64,000 nt of DNA from Acidobacterium sp. S8 (GTDB taxonomy: Bacteria; Acidobacteriota; Terriglobia; Terriglobales; Acidobacteriaceae): positions 1 through 64,000 of the forward strand of contig NZ_LMUM01000014.1 in the NCBI RefSeq assembly GCF_009765985.1, in the 5' to 3' direction. The position numbers and the translations under genes are program-made. Within the stretch, counting starts at the first letter, position 1. Each line of letters begins with the position of its first letter. The notes under the pieces are model-generated. The model searched no databases. It was not told the origin of the DNA and was given only the letters and a program-made list of their open reading frames with translations. This document shows positions 7,230 through 15,170 of this stretch, piece after piece.

Positions 7230-9845
7230 ATGTCGCAATCTACTTGTATCACCCGAGGATTTGTGTGGTGTGCAGCTGCATGCCTCGCTCTCGGGACTTT
7301 TTTTGTTCAGAATAGCCATGCGCAGCGCCTGCCGGATACGGTACGCCCGGAACATTACATACTGGTGCTTACGCCCGATCTGAAGGCCGCAACTTTTACT
7401 GGCAGCGAGAAAATCGATGTGCAGATTCAGACACCCGCCGATTCCATTACATTGAATGCCGCTGAAATCAAGTTCCGGAGCGTAAAGGCTACGGTGAAGG
7501 GCAAGACGCTGGAAGCAGCTGTTACCGAAGATGCTGACAAACAGCAGGCGAGCTTCAACTTTCACCAGCAACTGCCTGCAGGCAAGCTGACGCTCGAGAT
7601 CGAGTACACCGGCATCCTGAACAACGAGTTGCGCGGGTTTTATCTATCGAAGACGGCAAAGCGCAATTATGCGGTGACGCAGTTTGAGCCGACCGATGCG
7701 CGCCGGGCCTTCCCATCATTTGATGAACCAGCATTCAAGGCAAGCTACGACGTGACGCTGGTTGTGGACAAGGGCGATACGGCCATCTCCAATACCAACA
7801 TTGTTTCCGATACAGCTGGGCCGGGAGCTGACAAGCATACGATTCACTTTGCTCCGACGCCGAAGATGTCCTCGTACCTTGTGGCTTTCCTGGTCGGCGA
7901 TTTCCAGTGCACTTCAGGCGAGAGTGATGGCGTGCCGATTCGTGGCTGCGCGACTCCCGACAAGGTTGAGCTTGCAAAGTACGCGGTAAAGGCAGCCGAG
8001 TTCGTGCTGCACTACTACGACACCTATTTCGGCATTAAGTATCCGATGCCCAAGCTGGACATGATTGCCATTCCCGACTTCGAAGCGGGCGCTATGGAGA
8101 ATTTCGGGGCAATCACCTACCGCGAGACTGACCTGTTGATCGACGAGAAGACTGGCTCGGTTGGCGGGAAGAAGAACGTCGCTGAAGTAGTTGCACATGA
8201 GATGGCGCACCAGTGGTTTGGCGACATGGTGACGATGCAGTGGTGGAACAACATCTGGCTCAACGAGGGCTTTGCCACCTGGATGGAGAATAAGCCGGTG
8301 GCGGCATGGCATCCGGAGTGGAATATTCCGCAGGATGTTGCACAGGGTCTGAACGGCACCCTGAACCTTGACGCGCAGCGTGTGACTCGCACCATTCGCG
8401 CTACGGCTGATACACCGGACCAGATCAATCAGATGTTCGATGGCATATCGTACGGCAAAGCCGGCGCGGTTCTGCTGATGGTTGAAAATTATCTGGGTGA
8501 AGAGACCTTCCGCAAAGGCGTGCACAACTATCTGGCAGCGCATATGTATGGCAATGCGACGGCGGAGGATTTCTGGGGAGCGCAAACAGCGACGAGCCAC
8601 AAACCTGTCGACAAGATCATGGAAAGCTTTGTGGCCCAGCCCGGTGTGCCGATCCTGACGTTCGGTAATCCGCAGGGCAGCAGCGTTTCCGTAAACCAGC
8701 AGCGTTTCTTTCTGAGCCCGAGTGCGAAGTCGCCGACTGCTCAGTCATGGACGCTGCCCGTGTGCATGAAGACCAGCGAAAGCAAAGGGGAGTGTGAAGT
8801 TATCTCCTCAGCACAGCAGTCGTTGAAGTATCCGCAGGCGCCATTTTTCTTCGCGAACGCCGAAGGGAAAGGCTACTACCGAAGCACATATCCGGCAGAC
8901 GTTTACGCAAAGATCGTGAACAAAGTAGAAACCGGACTGATAGCGGAAGAGCGCATCAGTCTGCTGGGCGATGTGTGGGCGCAAGTGCGCGCAGACAAGA
9001 TGGCAGTAGGCGACTATCTGAATCTTGTGACGGCGGTGAAGGATGATTCAAACTCGGCTGTCATTCGCACGGCGCTTGGCGCGGTTAGCACTGTAGATCG
9101 TCAGATCGCTGCAACCGACGATGAGCGTGAGGCGCTCGCAACATGGGTACGCAAGAACTTCAAGCCGGCGTATGAAAAATTAGGTGAGGCGTCAGATAGC
9201 GACACTCCGGAAAAGAAGGAGCTGCGGGCATCGCTATTTGGCTTCCTAGGCACAATCGGAAACGACGCTGACGTAATTGCACAGGCAAAGCAGATGGCAG
9301 ATAAATATCTCACCGATCCTTCATCGGTGGAAGCGACCATTGGCCAGACAGCTACGGGCGTCGCTGCCATCCATGGAGACGCAGCATTCTTTGATCGTTT
9401 GCAGAAAACGTTTGAGACGAGTGACAATCCACAACTTCAGGAGACGGCACTCCGTCTCTTGGCCCAGTTTAAGGATCAGTCGCTCGAACGCCGCGCGTTG
9501 GACTACACGGTTTCCGGCAAGGTGAGGAACCAAGATTCTGCCATCCAGTTGTTGATTATGCTGCAGGGTCGCGATACCAGCGATCAGGCGTGGCAGTATA
9601 TCCAGCAGAACTGGGATAAAGTGCAGGCTCAACTGACGACCTCTATGGGATCGTATCTCGTAGGGGGAACCGGAAGCTTCTGCAGTGCCGATGTACGCGA
9701 TCAGGTTCAGAGCTTCTTCTCGACGCACAAAGTGCCGGCGTCGGAGCGAGCGCTGGTTCGGGCCAAAGACCAGATCAACGATTGCATTGAATTGCGAAGC
9801 GATCAGGAGCCGAAGCTGAAGGAATGGATAGCTGCGCAGAAGTAA
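7230..9845 (+). CDS. M1-family metallo-aminopeptidase, exported
   Basis: An 871-residue zinc aminopeptidase that removes N-terminal residues from peptides. A signal peptide ends near the Ala-Gln at residue 31. The substrate N-terminus-recognition motif (GAMEN) is followed by HEMAH, giving zinc ligands His323, His327 and Glu346 with catalytic Glu324. A helical ERAP1-like C-terminal domain completes the protein. The signal peptide puts it in the periplasm or outside. A ribosome site (AAGGAAG) lies just before the ATG. It is followed by a strong terminator, so it ends its transcription unit. Confidence 0.94.
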   Translation: MSQSTCITRGFVWCAAACLALGTFFVQNSHAQRLPDTVRPEHYILVLTPDLKAATFTGSEKIDVQIQTPADSITLNAAEIKFRSVKATVKGKTLEAAVTEDADKQQASFNFHQQLPAGKLTLEIEYTGILNNELRGFYLSKTAKRNYAVTQFEPTDARRAFPSFDEPAFKASYDVTLVVDKGDTAISNTNIVSDTAGPGADKHTIHFAPTPKMSSYLVAFLVGDFQCTSGESDGVPIRGCATPDKVELAKYAVKAAEFVLHYYDTYFGIKYPMPKLDMIAIPDFEAGAMENFGAITYRETDLLIDEKTGSVGGKKNVAEVVAHEMAHQWFGDMVTMQWWNNIWLNEGFATWMENKPVAAWHPEWNIPQDVAQGLNGTLNLDAQRVTRTIRATADTPDQINQMFDGISYGKAGAVLLMVENYLGEETFRKGVHNYLAAHMYGNATAEDFWGAQTATSHKPVDKIMESFVAQPGVPILTFGNPQGSSVSVNQQRFFLSPSAKSPTAQSWTLPVCMKTSESKGECEVISSAQQSLKYPQAPFFFANAEGKGYYRSTYPADVYAKIVNKVETGLIAEERISLLGDVWAQVRADKMAVGDYLNLVTAVKDDSNSAVIRTALGAVSTVDRQIAATDDEREALATWVRKNFKPAYEKLGEASDSDTPEKKELRASLFGFLGTIGNDADVIAQAKQMADKYLTDPSSVEATIGQTATGVAAIHGDAAFFDRLQKTFETSDNPQLQETALRLLAQFKDQSLERRALDYTVSGKVRNQDSAIQLLIMLQGRDTSDQAWQYIQQNWDKVQAQLTTSMGSYLVGGTGSFCSADVRDQVQSFFSTHKVPASERALVRAKDQINDCIELRSDQEPKLKEWIAAQK

Positions 9846-9860
9846 TAGCCACTAAATGAA

Positions 9861-9890
9861 AAGGCCGGAGCTTGTCTCCGGCCTTTTTTT
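9861..9890 (+). terminator. Rho-independent terminator after the M1 aminopeptidase
   Basis: A perfect 10-bp stem (AAGGCCGGAG at 9861-9870 with its complement at 9876-9885), a 5-base loop, and a T-run through 9890. It sits 16 bases after the aminopeptidase stop and just before the end of the convergent UvrC-like gene. Confidence 0.93.
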
Positions 9891-9891
9891 A

Positions 9892-11127
9892 TTATGCAAG
9901 ATGGCTGGTGCTATACACGCGGGAGATAGCGCGCAGGATTTGCCGAGTCGGCAGCGAATCGGGATCAACGGCGAAAAACGCTTCTCCAATGCGCCGCGCC
10001 TGTGGCCGATAGAACCAGCGACTGAAGAGACAGAGATGGTCGGCGATGGTTTGCCCTGTTGGTTTTGATTTTGCTGCTGGCGTCATCAATGCAGTCAGTG
10101 CGTTTTGCAGACGCTCTTCAAGCACATTGCGCGACGCGACTTGTACCGCTACGCCCTCTGCCGAAAGCGGGACCGCTTCGACTGCCGTAGGCTGCACGTA
10201 TAGCGAAGTCGATCCCGATTGTTCGTTGTGAAGGCGCATGCCTTGTACAGAATAGTAGACCGGGCCGAGAATGACGCCTCGTGTCAGCAGGAAGCAGGCG
10301 ACGCCTTCTTCTTCAAAGGACGGTTGTATGATCAGGGCCGTCAGCTTCGATAGCTGGTGAACTGCGGCAGGTAGCAAGGCAATCACCGCTTGCACTTTCA
10401 GTAATCGCGCATGGGCCTGAGCTGCTTTTTCAAATTCCATTTCGGTCGAAGCGGTATCCCGCTCCGCCGTGATTTTTGCGATGAGGCTGGCTCCACGCGT
10501 TTCAAGAAACGCCCGCACGCTAGCGGCTTCTTCCTCATAGCGCTCGTCACTGCAGCCTTTGAAACAAGGCGCCAGGCACATCTTCATCTCAGAGTAGATG
10601 CAGCCGGGAAATGCGGGATTGGGATGCAGATCTTCGTGGCAACGGCGCAGCTCGAAGAGGTTGAGCATCTCGTCGCAGAATTTTTCTGCTGAAACGCGTG
10701 AGGGGAATGCTCCAAACAGATCATCGAGCGCCAATTTTGTAATTTTCCCGGTTGCATATACGCGGGGATAGGCGTTGTCGCTGCTCATCCGCAGCAGCGA
10801 CGGAGAATGTAGATGCATGCGCTTGCGCGTAGCGTCGCCGAAAATCTGCATGGACGCGGCGTAGAGCCGAAGTGCTGATTCAAAATCTGAACCTGTAGGC
10901 GTGTATTCTATGCGCGCAATCTTTTCCGTGAGGCGCAGGCGTTTTGACTGCGTCGGACGCGCGTCGAGAAAGCGCGCGAGGCGGCGCTTGAGATCTGGTG
11001 TTCGGCTCAGGTATGGTTCAGCGCGTTCGTCGGCGGCGAACAGGGCAAAGATACCCGATTGGGCTGGAATCTGCGCGAGGGCCGGCGCTGGATTGGCGGG
11101 ATCGAAGGCGATGGAGTGGGCGAGCAT
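9892..11127 (-). CDS. UvrC-like N-terminal half protein with degenerate GIY-YIG domain
   Basis: A 411-residue protein matching only the first part of excinuclease subunit UvrC. The GIY-YIG region (residues 24-50) is degenerate: GIF replaces GIY and YLS replaces YIG, while the arginine of the following helix is kept. Four cysteines spaced as in the UvrC iron-sulfur site lie around residues 162-190 (LRRC ... GC ... MC ... PC), and a UVR-type helix follows near residue 220. The RNase H-like nuclease and HhH domains of full UvrC (about 600 residues) are absent. It may be a DNA-repair accessory protein or may have lost catalysis; it resembles Cho in lacking the second half. Confidence 0.75.
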   Translation of the reverse strand: MLAHSIAFDPANPAPALAQIPAQSGIFALFAADERAEPYLSRTPDLKRRLARFLDARPTQSKRLRLTEKIARIEYTPTGSDFESALRLYAASMQIFGDATRKRMHLHSPSLLRMSSDNAYPRVYATGKITKLALDDLFGAFPSRVSAEKFCDEMLNLFELRRCHEDLHPNPAFPGCIYSEMKMCLAPCFKGCSDERYEEEAASVRAFLETRGASLIAKITAERDTASTEMEFEKAAQAHARLLKVQAVIALLPAAVHQLSKLTALIIQPSFEEEGVACFLLTRGVILGPVYYSVQGMRLHNEQSGSTSLYVQPTAVEAVPLSAEGVAVQVASRNVLEERLQNALTALMTPAAKSKPTGQTIADHLCLFSRWFYRPQARRIGEAFFAVDPDSLPTRQILRAISRVYSTSHLA

Positions 11128-11188
11128 CGAAGGTTATTGGTAAAGCGGGCTGATATGTCCCTATCGTATTTCCCCGCTCTTGAACCTA

Positions 11189-12562
11189 TTATTCTCCAGC
11201 GATGGTCATGCCGTCGATGCGCAGAGTGGGAGAAGCTACAGAGCCGCGAAAATCAAGATCGTTGCCGATAGCTGTGATGTTGCGGAACATGTCTTTGAGA
11301 TTACCGGCAACGGTCACTTCCTGTACTGGGTAGGTCAGCTCGCCGTTCTCGATCCATAGCCCGGAGGCGCCACGCGAGTAATCGCCTGTGACCATGTTGA
11401 CTCCCTGGCCGAGAAGCTCCGTGACGTAGAAGCCACTCTCGACTTCCCGCAAAATTTCTTCAGGCGACAGCTTGCCTGCTTCAAGATAGAGATTGCCACT
11501 ACTGATACCAGGATTACCTGCGAGTCCTCGAACAGCATTGCCGGTGCTTTGCATGTTGAGCTTGCGCGCGGTGTAGGTATTCAGCAGGTAGGTTTTGAGA
11601 ACGCCGTTTTCGACGATGACTTTACGGCGCGTTGGCAGGCCCTCGCCGTCGAATGGTGAGGAACCGTATCCACCGACAATCGTTCCGTCATCAATCACAT
11701 TGATCGATTCGGCCGCCACCTGCTCCCCAAGTTTTCCGGTAAAGAAAGATGCGCCGCGATAGATGCTGTCTCCGTTGGCTGCTTCGAAGATCGCTCCAAT
11801 GAGCGAGCGTGCAATTTCCGGTGCAAAAACAATTGGGGCTCGCTGCGTTGGAATGCGGCGTCCGTCAAGCCGTCTCAAAGTACGGCGCGCAGCTTCGGCC
11901 CCTACAGATTCCGGCGAGTCCAGTTTGCCGAGCATTCGTGCTGTGGAATACCAGTAATCGCGTTGCATTTCGCCATTCTTGCTCATGGCGATAGGGCTCG
12001 TCGAAACGGAGCAATAGGAAGAGAGGTATTCGCCAACGAAGCCGCGGGAATTAGCAAATACTTTGCGGCCAGTGGCTGCATCGAAGGTGCCCCCATCGCT
12101 ATTCTGGATGCGGGTATCGGCGGACATGGCCGCAGCTTCGCAGCGGCGGGCATATTCGATGCGCTCGGCGGTCGGAAGCGAGTAAACGTCGTCGTGATAA
12201 AGATTGAGATCGAAGTCGACCTGGCCGAATTCGGCGGCATCGGCTAGTCCTACGAAAGGATCTTCCGATGTAACACTGGCCAATCCGAGAGCGCCTGAGA
12301 TGAGGTGACGGATGCCGTCTTCTGTGAAGTCGCTGGAAGATGTGCTGGCGACGCGCTGACCGACGAAGACACGCAGGCCGATGCCGCGTGAGCCCGATTC
12401 TTTCAGCGTTTCCACCTCGCCAAGACGGACTGTAGTTGAGAACTCGTCGCCTTCGCGGATGACAACTTCTGCGTCGGTCGCTCCGGCTTTGCGTGCTTGT
12501 GTAACGATGTCGGTTGCTAGTTGCTGGAGGTCAGTGGTGGCTTCAGTTGTCAGACTGCTCAT
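11189..12562 (-). CDS. pmbA: PmbA/TldE-family metalloprotease subunit
   Basis: The 457-residue partner of TldD. The TldD-TldE heterodimer is a zinc protease that trims unfolded or small peptides such as modified microcin precursors. The sequence has the family fold and Gly-rich C-terminus (TGDYSRGASGLWIENGELTY) and lacks the HExxxH motif, as expected for the TldE/PmbA subunit. Its start overlaps the end of the 100-residue zinc-ribbon gene by 20 bases, and tldD lies just upstream, so all three are one minus-strand operon. Confidence 0.93.
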   Translation of the reverse strand: MSSLTTEATTDLQQLATDIVTQARKAGATDAEVVIREGDEFSTTVRLGEVETLKESGSRGIGLRVFVGQRVASTSSSDFTEDGIRHLISGALGLASVTSEDPFVGLADAAEFGQVDFDLNLYHDDVYSLPTAERIEYARRCEAAAMSADTRIQNSDGGTFDAATGRKVFANSRGFVGEYLSSYCSVSTSPIAMSKNGEMQRDYWYSTARMLGKLDSPESVGAEAARRTLRRLDGRRIPTQRAPIVFAPEIARSLIGAIFEAANGDSIYRGASFFTGKLGEQVAAESINVIDDGTIVGGYGSSPFDGEGLPTRRKVIVENGVLKTYLLNTYTARKLNMQSTGNAVRGLAGNPGISSGNLYLEAGKLSPEEILREVESGFYVTELLGQGVNMVTGDYSRGASGLWIENGELTYPVQEVTVAGNLKDMFRNITAIGNDLDFRGSVASPTLRIDGMTIAGE

Positions 12563-12845
12563 TTATGCTTTTCTCATCTGGTTCAATCGGGTTCGCAGCG
12601 AGACGCTTTACCCCGTCAAAATGGTTACCTAAAGAACAGCCAGGATTTTTCTTCTTATGCTCTGCTCTGTCAGGCATTGCTTCATCTGCCGATCGACGAA
12701 AGAGCCCAACGGCTCCCTTGCATTCAGGGCACCGCAGGCGTGGCTCAGCCAGCTTGAGTGCATCGGCTGCAAAGATGGTTTGCCAGGCGTAGCCGCGCTC
12801 TCCATTAGGAAGCATCACGAATTGTTTTACATCTACTGTTCTCAT
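12543..12845 (-). CDS. Small zinc-ribbon-like protein between tldD and pmbA
   Basis: A 100-residue protein with a CPEC knuckle near residue 39 and a second half rich in His and Cys (AEHKKKNPGCSLGNHFDG), resembling the zinc-binding region of CoiA-like and related small hypothetical proteins. Start and stop fit tightly: the ATG lies three bases after the tldD stop, and its end overlaps the pmbA start by 20 bases, which supports translation. Function is unknown; it may be a zinc-binding accessory factor or be co-transcribed by chance. Confidence 0.72.
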   Translation of the reverse strand: MRTVDVKQFVMLPNGERGYAWQTIFAADALKLAEPRLRCPECKGAVGLFRRSADEAMPDRAEHKKKNPGCSLGNHFDGVKRLAANPIEPDEKSINEQSDN

Positions 12846-12848
12846 CTA

Positions 12849-14288
12849 TTACTGTCCAGTACCACCGACCGTCATGCGGTCAAGTTTTATTGTAGGCATG
12901 CCAACGCCGACGGGAACACTCTGGCCGTCTTTGCCACAGGTGCCAACACCTTCATCGAGTTGGAGGTCATGGCCAATCATCGAGACGTATTTCAATGCTT
13001 CGGGGCCGTTACCGATAAGCGTAGCATCGCGCACTGGCGCCGTGATCTTGCCGTCTTCGATCAGATACGCCTCTGATGCGCTGAAGACAAACTTGCCGCT
13101 GGTAATATCGACCGAGCCTCCGCCAAAGTTCACCGCATAGAGTCCTCGTTTGACGCTGCGTAAAATATCTTCCGGAGCGTCATCGCCAGCGAGCATATAG
13201 GTATTGGTCATACGGGGCATCGGAATTTGCTGATAGCTTTCACGGCGTCCGTTGCCAGTGTGAGGCATGTTCATGAGGCGCGCGGAGAGCTTATCGCTTA
13301 AATAGCCTTTGAGGATGCCGTTTTCGATGAGCACAGTTTCCTGCGTGGGCGAGCCTTCATCGTCGACATTTAATGAACCGCGACGGGAAGGCATGGTGCC
13401 GTTGTCGACGACTGTGACCTTTGAGCTGGCGACCTGACGACCGATGAGTCCGGCGAATGCCGAGGTTTTTTTGCGGTTGAAATCAGCTTCGAGCCCGTGC
13501 CCCACAGCTTCATGCAACAGCACCCCAGGCCAGCCGGGTCCGAGCACAACTTCCATTTCTCCGGCAGGTGCGGCGACAGCGCCGAGTTGTAGAATGGCCG
13601 TACGTGCGGCTTCCGTGGCGAAGTGCTCCGGTGTTTTTTCGCTAAGGAAATAGCTGATATCAACGCGGCCGCCGCCGCCGCCAGTGCCGCGAGTCGTCTG
13701 CTGACCGTCGTTGGCGAGAACAAAGACATTCAAACGCGCGAGCGGCTGAGTGTCGCTCGCATAAGTGCCGTCAGAGGCAGCGATAAGAATGCGTTTCAGC
13801 TCATCCGAGTAACTGGCGCGTACCTGCTTGATGCGCGTGTCGTAGGCCCGAGCCGAGCGATCGGCACGCATGACGAGATTAAGCTTGGTGTTGAGATCGG
13901 AGTCAAGATCGGCTGCGGGGATCGGATAGAGATTCGGCGACTGCGTTTCGGTGAACCCGGCAACGGGTTGCCTGGCAGGACCGCTGGCGATAAGCGCGGC
14001 AGTACGCGCGGCGTGCAAAAGGCGGTCGGCCGAAAGATTATCGGTATAGGCATAGCCAGTCCGTTCACCGGAAACAACACGGATGCCGCAACCCGCGCTC
14101 ACGCCCTGGCTGGCCGATTTGACCAGCGATTCGTCGATTCCAATCGAGGTGGCGGAGACCGATTCGAAAAACAGGTCGGCGTAGTCACCTCCCGCGGAAA
14201 GCGCTTCGCCCAGGCAGCGCTCAAGCAGGCGTTCGGAAAGGCCGAATTTTTCAAAGAAATAGCGTTGGTGACCAGTAGATGTCGTCAT
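12849..14288 (-). CDS. tldD: TldD-family metalloprotease, catalytic subunit
   Basis: The 479-residue catalytic subunit of the TldD/TldE peptidase. The zinc-binding HEAVGH motif lies near residue 260 (LLHEAVGHGLEADF) and is followed by the family C-terminal region (NFGGGSVDITSGKFVF). It acts in the cytoplasm with PmbA. It is first in the minus-strand unit tldD, zinc-ribbon gene, pmbA. Upstream and divergent lies the tiny His-rich exported peptide gene. Confidence 0.95.
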   Translation of the reverse strand: MTTSTGHQRYFFEKFGLSERLLERCLGEALSAGGDYADLFFESVSATSIGIDESLVKSASQGVSAGCGIRVVSGERTGYAYTDNLSADRLLHAARTAALIASGPARQPVAGFTETQSPNLYPIPAADLDSDLNTKLNLVMRADRSARAYDTRIKQVRASYSDELKRILIAASDGTYASDTQPLARLNVFVLANDGQQTTRGTGGGGGRVDISYFLSEKTPEHFATEAARTAILQLGAVAAPAGEMEVVLGPGWPGVLLHEAVGHGLEADFNRKKTSAFAGLIGRQVASSKVTVVDNGTMPSRRGSLNVDDEGSPTQETVLIENGILKGYLSDKLSARLMNMPHTGNGRRESYQQIPMPRMTNTYMLAGDDAPEDILRSVKRGLYAVNFGGGSVDITSGKFVFSASEAYLIEDGKITAPVRDATLIGNGPEALKYVSMIGHDLQLDEGVGTCGKDGQSVPVGVGMPTIKLDRMTVGGTGQ

Positions 14289-14439
14289 GAAAAACCTGCT
14301 TATTAGATGAGACGAAGCGTTTCTCCGATTCTACGCTGGTTTTCTGCTCTACCCCTGCAATTAAGAAGGGGCTAACGGGAAAGGTTCCTGCTGCGATTTC
14401 AACAGCTGCACAGCGAATGAGTCTTGCTAGGATCACGGC

Positions 14440-14547
14440 ATGAAGAAACTGATTGTCCTGTCCTTGGTGCTGTTGTTCTCCGCCTCTGCGTTTGCGCAGC
14501 CGCATCATCATCACCACCATCATCGGCATCATCATCGCTCACGATAA
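14440..14547 (+). CDS. 35-residue exported histidine-rich peptide
   Basis: The ATG at 14440 opens a 35-codon frame ending TAA at 14545-14547. The first 20 residues form a textbook signal peptide (two Lys, a Leu/Val core, Ser-Ala-Phe-Ala then Gln). The rest is Pro followed by seven His, Arg, three His, and a basic tail. An AGGA ribosome site sits 7 bases before the ATG. If exported and cleaved, about 16 residues remain, ten of them His, which would bind Ni, Zn or Cu. It is divergent from tldD, whose protease family handles short peptides, and 49 bases upstream of the YfiT-like gene. Expression is unproven. Confidence 0.62.
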   Translation: MKKLIVLSLVLLFSASAFAQPHHHHHHHRHHHRSR

Positions 14548-14596
14548 CGCGGGCAGGCCGCGTGCCTGCCTGATGTTTCTGTGATATTTTTCGCCT

Positions 14597-15124
14597 ATGA
14601 ACGAAGACCTTCGTTATCCCGTTGGTGACTTTGCAGGCCCTGTCGAGCAGGACCCGCAGCAACGTCATTCCAACATCTCCATTCTTGCTGCCTTGCCCGA
14701 AAATCTCCGTTCCGCCGTCCTTGGGCTGACTGACCAGCAGCTCGATACGTCTTATCGCGAGGGTGGATGGACGGTTCGCCAGTTGGTGCACCACGTTGCC
14801 GACAGCCATATCAACGCATATGTGCGTACACGCCGTGCGCTAACCGAAGATTGGCCGCTGGTGAGCGCCTACGACGAAAAGCTGTGGGCTGAGCTACCGG
14901 ATGCGACTACGTTGCCGATTGAAGTTTCACTGCATCTGCTGGAGCCGCTGCACCGCCGCTGGGTGGCGCTGTTCGAGTCTTTGACTGAGGAGCAATGGCA
15001 GCGCGGCTATGTGCACTCTGAAAACGGACGCCAGAAGCTGGCCGAGGTCATTCAAGCCTATGCGTGGCACTGCCGGCACCATGTGGCGCATGTTACCGAA
15101 TTGCGGAAGCGCATGGGCTGGTAG
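14597..15124 (+). CDS. DinB/YfiT-family metal-dependent protein (putative thiol transferase)
   Basis: A 175-residue four-helix protein of the DinB/YfiT group. The YREGGWTVRQLVHHVADSH stretch and the later WHCRHHVAHV carry the three conserved His metal ligands. YfiT/BstA-type proteins are metal-dependent, glutathione-S-transferase-like enzymes linked to bacillithiol or, in earlier annotation, hydrolases. Length is normal. The thiol cofactor in this organism is unknown, so the substrate is left open. Confidence 0.85.
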   Translation: MNEDLRYPVGDFAGPVEQDPQQRHSNISILAALPENLRSAVLGLTDQQLDTSYREGGWTVRQLVHHVADSHINAYVRTRRALTEDWPLVSAYDEKLWAELPDATTLPIEVSLHLLEPLHRRWVALFESLTEEQWQRGYVHSENGRQKLAEVIQAYAWHCRHHVAHVTELRKRMGW

Positions 15125-15170
15125 GCGAAAATGCTTGCCTGTTCGTGAGTGAGCCAGCATAGTTTCCCTC

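Noticed and set aside
7914-8600. Minus-strand frame over the M1 aminopeptidase
   Set aside because: The aminopeptidase frame carries GAMEN and HEMAH motifs; the antisense frame has none.
13623-14306. Plus-strand 227-codon frame over tldD
   Set aside because: It is the antisense shadow of tldD; the tldD protein shows clear HEAVGH and family motifs.
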